Positions 48,501 to 57,500 of a stretch of DNA of 64,000 bases are shown here, piece after piece. Source of the DNA: Ovis canadensis (Eukaryota; Chordata; Mammalia; Artiodactyla; Bovidae); the NCBI RefSeq assembly GCF_042477335.2, contig NC_091246.1, positions 208,629,501 to 208,693,500 on the forward strand, in the 5' to 3' direction. The notes under the pieces were generated by a model. It was not told the origin of the DNA. It saw only the letters and a program-made list of their open reading frames with translations, and searched no databases. Within the stretch, counting starts at the first letter, position 1. Each line of letters begins with the position of its first letter. The position numbers were made by a program, and so were the translations under genes.

Positions 48501-51500
48501 ATCGACTTTATACCTTGAAAAGAACGGCTACGAGGCATGGACTTAACAATGTCAGCTAATATTGTCAAGGAGTCAACCCCAAGAAAGGCACTGATATCTT
48601 TAGGAAATCAAGGTCAACAAGAAATCTGCCCCAAAGTTAAACATTTAAAAACCCCAAAACAGGGAGTTCCCTGTAGTTCCAGTAGTTTGGGTTCCACATT
48701 TTCACTGCGGTGGCCCGGGTTCAATCCCTGGTCAGGGAACTAAGATCCTGCAAACCATACAGTGCTGCAAAAAAACCCCAAAAAACCCAAAACAAAAAAA
48801 AACCAAAACACTTTTAATTTCCCCAAAGGTGGGACTCATGTTTGTTTACTTGGCTTTGTATAGTATTCAGTATAACTGAATATTTTGAATTATTCCAATA
48901 TAAAACTTCTAAATAAATCAACAGAACCATTTCTAACACTGTCTTAGGCAAATAAACCAGAAAGCATGTTATTATATTGAAGAAGAATTTTAACTAACCT
49001 TAATATCCACTGACTGTAATGTCAAAGACATGGTGCTAAGTGTTAAGAGTTAAAATATAAGATATAGTCCTTGCCCTTAACGGATTTACAGTTCAACTGA
49101 AGACATGACCATATCCTTTCCATCATGGAAAGAAACAGCAGTAAGTAGTTATAATAATAAGAGATACTAATAGCTAACACCTGTTAAGAATATATCGTGG
49201 TCAAGCACTACTAAGCACATTTGACATTCTTTATTTCAATGAATCTCAAAATAACTCTGAGGTTGGTACCACTGTTGTCCCTATTTCACAAATGAAAAGA
49301 ATTGAGACACAGAGAAGTCCCTGTGACAGGCCAAAGAAAAAGTAAGCATTCTAAGGCTAGAACCTGTATATTTAACCATTATTGCCTCTTGTTTAGATGC
49401 TTTTTTTTATTAAATACTCAGTGTTAAAAGAAATACACACCTATTAATCTCTTCCTTAGCCCACGAGGTGCTGTTGACAGAAATTCACTTTTATCATTGT
49501 TCTGTTCAAAAATAAAAAAGCAACATAGTTTTCAATAGTCAAATAATAATGATGACATGGAAATTAATGATGGATCTGGGTGCAAGAAAGGCTGGAAAGA
49601 AAAAAATATTTTGTTTTCAATAGATGACATTAGAACTAGAGGAGCTACCTCCTGGAACTAGAAGACAATGACAAATGACTTTATTGGGGGAAAAAAGACT
49701 ATAACAACAAAAATGATACAAACAAATTCCAAAGGATTCTTAGAGTGATTCTATAAGTTGTATTCCAGATATCTATAAAGTATGGACTTCTATTATTATG
49801 TAAAGAAAAATTTATCAGTGTTTGAACCATTCTTCACCTATCAGATTAGCAGAATATTTTTTTTTAAGAGGTAATACTGTTCAGTGATGATGAGTAAGCA
49901 AATGGGATTTGTTTAAATGGGATTCCTAGAGGCCTGGCGTGCTGCGATTCATGGGGTCGCAAAGAGTTGGACACGACTGAGCGACTGAACTGAACTGAAC
50001 TGATACGGCAATGGGTCTTTTAATGCACAAAAAATTTACTGGTGTTAAAGTAGTCTGTGAGGAGTCTTCCCTGGTGGTCCAGTAGTAAAGAAATCTGCCT
50101 TCCAAAATGCAGGAGACATGGGCTGCACCCTCTGTCGGGGAACTAAGATCCCACATGCTGTGGGGCAACTAAGCCTGCATGCCCCAACTAGAGAAGTCCA
50201 GGCCCTGCAACTGGAGAGCCTGTGTGCCCCAGCAAAGGCCCAGCATGGCCAGAAGTAAAAACAGTCTGTGAGGACAGACACAGAGGTTTCTACTTCTTAC
50301 TTCTGTACTCTTAATTTTTTAAACATCTATAGTGATATAACACGTTTTTCTTTTCTTTATAAAATCTAATACTTTAACACTATTCAATTTCTGCACAATA
50401 AAATGCCTATGGTTGTATACATGGTAACACTATTGATGATAAAAGATAAAACACCCTTTTTTTTGGCAACATGAATATATGACACAAAATATAAGTCTGC
50501 TGTCTTGTGATAAGTCGATGGCACTAGTTATAAATATAACTAAATTTTGATTCAGGATATTAATAGTAGTATTATAATAGCTGATCTGATCCACGGGTTT
50601 ATAAAATATATCACTGTATATTTTAAACTTTTTTGATACAGATCCTTAATTTTTAAAAAATATTTGGCTACCTTGATCCAGTACACATGTGCATATATAA
50701 CTGAGTTAAATTATGATAATACTTATAATACAGAAATTTCCTGTTTTATCCTATTTCATTTTTTAAAAATTGTAGATCATGTCCTACCAAACTGATTTCT
50801 GGATTGAGAACTGAGACAACCTATATCCACAGAGCTTATTTATCAGGTCTGAGGACATCTGTGTCAAAATAATCATTTCAGAAAATTCTTGCTCAAAAAG
50901 GTAAGGCTATAAACTAGTAAATAACTTCACTGTTTCCTACAGAAATTTCTGCAAATAATTTATCTTGACAGTTTGCTCATCTGGGCAATCTATTCTCCCA
51001 TTAGGATAGCAGATTACTAACCAGGGCAAACAGCTTGCTTACTTGTTTCTTATCAAATGCTTGTTTACTTATCAAAACTCAAATTTTGATAAGTAAATTT
51101 CAATTATTGTCTGCTACCCTGGACGAAACTCAGTTTAAAACCTTCTCCTCACTGTATCCACTAATCCTAAAATATTATGCCATGAATTTTTGTCTAATAC
51201 AGATCAGTTTCCCATCTTGACAGATGTGCCTTAAAACCCTGAGGCCAGATCCCAAAGCCCTATACATATTCTCTGATTGACCCCTTCTGAGACAAAACAC
51301 TAAGACTCTCTCAGGGTGATGGTCTCTTACTGCGGTGGGTATAATACCACTGGTTAACAGGTTTTCTGACCATGTTTTAGGGAATCAACAAGATCCACTA
51401 AGTTGTGATCCACAACTTGAAAAAGAATGTGCTGATTTATCTAAAACACTGACTGGATTGTGAAGTGAAGTGAAGTCGCTCAGTCATGTCCGACTCTTTG

Positions 51501-54500
51501 CAACCCCATGGACTGTAGCCTACCAGGCTCCTCCATCCATGGGATTTTCCAGGCAAGAGTACTGGAGAGAATGAGCTTTATTCTTTTATAGTTATACAAG
51601 ATATAATATGGGGGAAAAAAGCAGTATCAAAGGCACGGGAGGCTCTGACATGTCTAGTCTCACACCTATACTTGCCTAAAATAGGACATTCCTGCACAGG
51701 CTATAACCATGGCCCTGAATGTCTATACTCAAAATTTTATGAGGGGTTCCCAGAACTGAGCCTGTACATAAGTCCAGACATGTCTAAATCTATAGCCACC
51801 TAGGCCTGGAAACACTCACCACTCACATATTCATTATCCTGGATTTATCCATGCCTACCTGGGCTTGCCCACATCTAGGCAGGGCCACTTGACGAAGTAT
51901 TATGAAAGAACAAAACCAGAAAAACACAAAGGAGAGGATAAACTTTTCATTACTGTCTGCTACCCTGGAATGAATTAACCAAAGACAACTTAGGTTTCAA
52001 ACATAAATGGTAAGGGGATAGATGAATGGATTTAGTGGATTTGGGGATTAACCCCCATCCCCACCCAAAAAAAACACATTATATATAAAAGCAACACCAA
52101 ACCAAACCGTAAAATTTCCAAGCCAACTCTGCTTGATGAAAATACCCAGGGATAGTTCTGACACAGAACAGGCAGGACAGTTGGGGCCAGAAAACCTGGC
52201 TTCATTTTCCAGCTTGTCCCTTTCCTAGTTTGGTGAGTTTAGACAAGTCACTTCACTTCTCTGAACCTCACATTCTTCATCTATAAGTTAGGTATTTAAT
52301 TAGCAGATACTTGTAAATGATAAAGTACTGTCTAAATTAACAGGTGAAATGGTTATTTTTCATGTCTTACTTTATAACACTATGGTTTTTGCTTATTTTT
52401 AGTCAATTGCTTACCTTCAACTGAGATTTGTCTGAAGCAGAATGCCCTAAAGAATGAAACAAAAAGCCATTACTCACTACAAATACTTCATGTTCCATAA
52501 AAACCTAGTTTCATTAAAAGCAAAGTTGCAGGTTCTATCCAGAAGCCACTATATTACTGAATTCTCAATTAATTATATCTCCACTAGAGGCTGAACTGTT
52601 CTTATTAATTTTATGATTGCTCTCATTAATGACATTTCTGTAGCATTCATGTAACAAGAAAAACTACATCTTTTCATTGTTTATTTTATTTTTATTTATT
52701 TATTTTAGCCATGTCATGTGTCTTGTGAGATCTTAGTTCCCCAACCAGGGATCAAACCCAGGCCCCAGCAGTGGAAGTGTGAAGCCCTAACCGCTGGACC
52801 ATGAGGGAATACCCAGCTCATTACTTTAATAGCACACTATTTAATCTAGTTGGAATGGGCTATTCAAAAACAACTGCTCCACAATTCTCCACAAACTATA
52901 AGACTTACAAATCCCCAAAACCTTATTTCAAATAGCATTTGCCAAAGCAAATCTTCCACAAACATTTGGCTAAACTAGGCAATTGACAACAGTATTTATT
53001 GTCTCTATCAATTTGTAAAAGTTCAACCCGCACAGATCTTTTTGCCCCTTACTTTTTGTATTTTTGCTAAATACACTAAAGCACATAGGTTGGGGTATTA
53101 ACTGCATCTGCCGAATGCATTTTCAGAACAGAAAAGAAAATATATGAACATGCACTTAGACCAAAAATAAAGTGGTATACTTCAATGCGGGAGACCCAGG
53201 TTCGATCCCTGGGTTGGGAAGATCCGCTGGAGAAGGAAATGGCAATACACTCCAGTTCTATTGTCTGGAAAATTCCATGGACAGAGGAGCCTGGTAGGCT
53301 ACAGTCTATGGGGTCACAAAGAGTCGGACACGACTGAGCAACTTCACTTCACTTCACTTCATGCTATAATTTGAAGCAACTCTGAAAGCTCTTCTTAAAC
53401 AACTGAGGTAAAATCTTACCCTTGCTACACTGAGGAATGTCTATTGTAATTTCAGGATCATTCTTATTGAGCGAAACACTTTTTCTTGGTGTTTTCGCTA
53501 GTTTGGAAGCTGTAAATAGACAAAAGAAATACATAAAATATTTTTTTAAATGTATAACAGATTAAGAGGGAAAGTATCTTTATTTCACTTACATAAATTA
53601 AAAAAAAAACAAACTTGCTGCTACTATTATCAGAAAGATAAATAAACCCAGCCATGTTAAGAGTAGAACTGCTTTCACCTTTACTCACTGTTTTCCAAGC
53701 ATCTTCAAGTCTTTCTTCAAGGTCTTGCTAAAAAAAAAAAAAACCAAAACACCAAAACACAAAAGCAAATAAAGAGCTAACTTTGACCTTGCTGGTTTCT
53801 CTAATCATCATATTCTCTCCCTCTCCTCTCCACTGGCAGGCCTATAGTTCTTCCATTTCTCTACTATTATACTTAAGGAACACCTTTGCAAGGGCATAGG
53901 AAAGAATGGCCAGAAAGTGGGATTAAAAGTTAAAACTGTAAAGGTTTAAAATTATAATGATTTTAAAGCTCTTAAATCTCCCCAAAAGCGTGGTTTACTT
54001 TATTACTTATGTCTAAAACTCTATAATACATGTTAATAATGTATAAAATATGATATAGCATTAAACAGGGCATTTCTTCAACTGAGCATCAGATGAAATA
54101 CCTGGCTTCTGAACAGCAGGGGCCATTTAAAATAAAAATACAAATGTTAAAGATGCTCACATTCTCTCACTGTAATAGGCACACAGGAACTGAAGGAACA
54201 GATTTACATTTCCCCAATAACACACACTGGAACACTGTTCACTGAGGAAATAAGTATACACTATTTAAATTATCTTTTTTTTTAAAGACAAAATATAGTT
54301 GGATTTGTTAGGTTAAAACCATTTTACTGACTCAAACTCTTTTTAACCTAATTCACACAGCTTTATCCTCCAATCTTGGAACTGACCCAAGATATTTATG
54401 CAGTCCCCACATATGCACTGGCTACTTTTTTCTTAACCTCCTCAGTCCTCCGTATCATTCATTACAGTTTACAAAATGTTTCTTTGAAATTATTCCTCCA

Positions 54501-57500
54501 TCTGGATTCCATGGTTTTATCCTGCTCCCTGGCTACTGTTGGTAGCTATTCCATCTCTTCTTCACTGTCCTCATTCTCCCAAGCAATCTACCTAAGGCTC
54601 AGGCCTGGCCTTCTCTTTACACCAGAAAAGTAGGCCAAGTTTGCATTAAAGGCTGCTGATCCACAATATAGGAAAAAAAACTTTCACATCACAAAAAGCC
54701 ACAAAAGTACACAGTAACTTGGCTGAAATAGTTTTGGTTTTAAAACATAGAATTTCTCTGCTTATAAATGACTTTAAATTAAAAAAGGGAAAAAGGAAGA
54801 ATTAAAGAGGAAAAGGAACAAGAGAGTCACCCATGTGTGGATATTAATTTCCGTAATAAAAAACTGGGGGATATATTTTAATTTTCATTTTTCTTATTCA
54901 TTTGTACTGTATATTTACACAACGAGTGGTCTGCAACATAGTCAAAATTTTAAAGTAAAATTTCTCTTTGGGACTTACCTGCGGGTGCAGTGGATAAGAA
55001 TCCACCTGCCAATGCAGGGGACATATGTTCAATCCCTGGTCTGAGAAGGTTCCACATGTCCCACAGCAACTAAGCCCATGCACCACAACCACTGAGCCCA
55101 CACGCTAGAGCCCTTGAGCCCCAACTACTGAGCCCGCGTGCTGCCGCTACTTAAGCCTGCACTCTTTAGAGCTCGTGCTCTACAACAAGACACCGCAATG
55201 AGAAGCCCGAGCACAGCAATGAAGCCCCAGTGCAGCCAAATATCAATTAATTAAAAAAAATTCCTCTCTGCCTAAAAATAACTTCTCATCAGATTTTATC
55301 TGATCCTATCTGAACAAACTAATTTCAATTTCGCAAGTGTTCTCTGTAGTTCACAAAGCCTTCTAAACTAACTCCTACTCAATTTCTAGCCCAACTATAT
55401 CTTGGTTAGTGCAATTATATTTAATCATCTTTTATACTCAGAGTAATATCGATTTTCTGACCGATCACTTATTCAAAAATATGAAGGCATTCTATTTTAT
55501 CGATATGTTTAGATGTAAACCCAATCAGCAACAATAGTTAATGAGTCAAAGAGCATCATAACTAAACACAGATTTTTGGAAAGTATGATCAGTCATATTA
55601 TCCAAAAAACTATCTTTTCATGACTGCATCTTTCTTTCAGATGTGGTGAGAGAAATGCCTATCATAACAATACTTAAGTTCCTCACAGTGCATACAGATA
55701 GAAGAAGTGTATCACTGCAGCTTTGTGGATGTTAAGTACACACTCAGGGAACTTCTACTTGATGACTCCACTGAGGTTCCATTATTCTTTCCACTATTAG
55801 TTCTCCTCTTTCTCCAATGCCCCACTGGCCTTAAGGTTTCATTTTGGCTTTAGTGTCTATCTGCTGCTGCTGCTGCTGCTAAGTCGCTTCAGTTGTGTCC
55901 GACTCTGTGCGACCCCACAGACGGGAGCCCACCAGGCTCCCCTGTCCCTGGGATTCTCCAGGCAAGAACAGTGGAGTGGGTTGCCATTTCCTTCTCCAAT
56001 GCATGAAAGTGAAAAGTGAAAGTGAAGTTGCTCAGTCCTGTCCAACTCTTAGTGACCCCATGGCCATGGGGTCGAATCCTTCGTCCATGGGATTTTCCAG
56101 GCAAGAGTACTGGAGTGGGGTGCCATTGCCTTCTCCGTTGGTGTCTATCTGATCTTTCCTCTAATAATTATTTCAGGATTTTCCTCTGGTTTCTCGGAGA
56201 TCCAACATAGAATTCAGTCATTTTTACAGATCAAAAAAATTTAAATTTCTTTTGTATTGAAGTACAGTTGATTTAAAATGGTGTGTTAATTTCAGGTACA
56301 CAGCAAAGTGATTATTTTCTTTTTCAGATTCTTTTCACATACAGGTTATTACAAAATATTGAACATAGTTTCCTGTGCTATAAGTCCTTGTTGTTTACCT
56401 ATTTTCTATGTATTAGTGTGTATCTGTTAATTCCAGACTCCTAATTTATCCTTCTCCCAACTTTTCCTTTTGGTAAACATAAGTTAGTTACATTTCTGTT
56501 TTGTAAATAAGTTCATTTGGTCTTTTTATTTTTGATCATCTAGGGTCTCCTAGAACATTAACTGTGTATTTAACTTACATCACGAACAGTGCAGAAATAA
56601 TTACATACTTATGGTCATACCAAGTTTCCCTTCACCTAGCTTGCTGGCAAGGATGCCCCTGAGGATACTGAACATTTCCTCTACTATAGGTTAGTACCTA
56701 TTTTCTTTTCAGTTTTTTGGCCTAATTGTACAGCATGTGGGATCTTAGTTCCCCAACTAGGGATTGGAATCTGTGCCCTCTGCACGGGGAGTGCAGAGTC
56801 CTAAACACTGGACCACCAGGGAAATAATGTTTATTTGTATAAATTTTTTAAAAAATTTCTTGATGTAGATAATAAACTCTAAGAAAAATATCAATTAGTG
56901 TAAATTATTGTATGTGCCATGTTAGAATCAAAATTAATGATGCATGTAGTATCTTTCAGAAAACTGAATTTTGCAAATGTTTAAAATTTTATTATGTTCA
57001 GAAGCACAGGTCTTACCAATATAATTACTTTTTATATGTCCCTCATCAGTTTTAACACTCAACATGTGTGATTTAACCTTGAACGTTTAAATGATCATTG
57101 GTTACAATGACTATATAAAAATATGCCACCTAAGACATATACATATAGATGTCCTACAATTATAGATATAAGTCTTTTTATATTAATACAAACAACTACA
57201 TTTTGCCAGGCAGTTAATTATTATTCCTTTGCTCTTAACTTTTTGGTATTCTCAAGCTTTCATATACTTATGGACCGCCTTAATTTTAAAGTGCTTTCAC
57301 ATGTTATTTCCTTTCCTCAAAACAGTCAAAACTGATGATCCCTCATGCCACAGGATCTAACTATAGTCTAGTTCTCTGAAACTCAGTAATTCACGTGTAT
57401 TAGTGTAAGTGGTAACCTGGGTAAGAAAACTATTAGAACAGCTCATTCCTAACAATTTTATATAAATGATTTTCTCTAGTACAAACAACATTTTTCTTCT

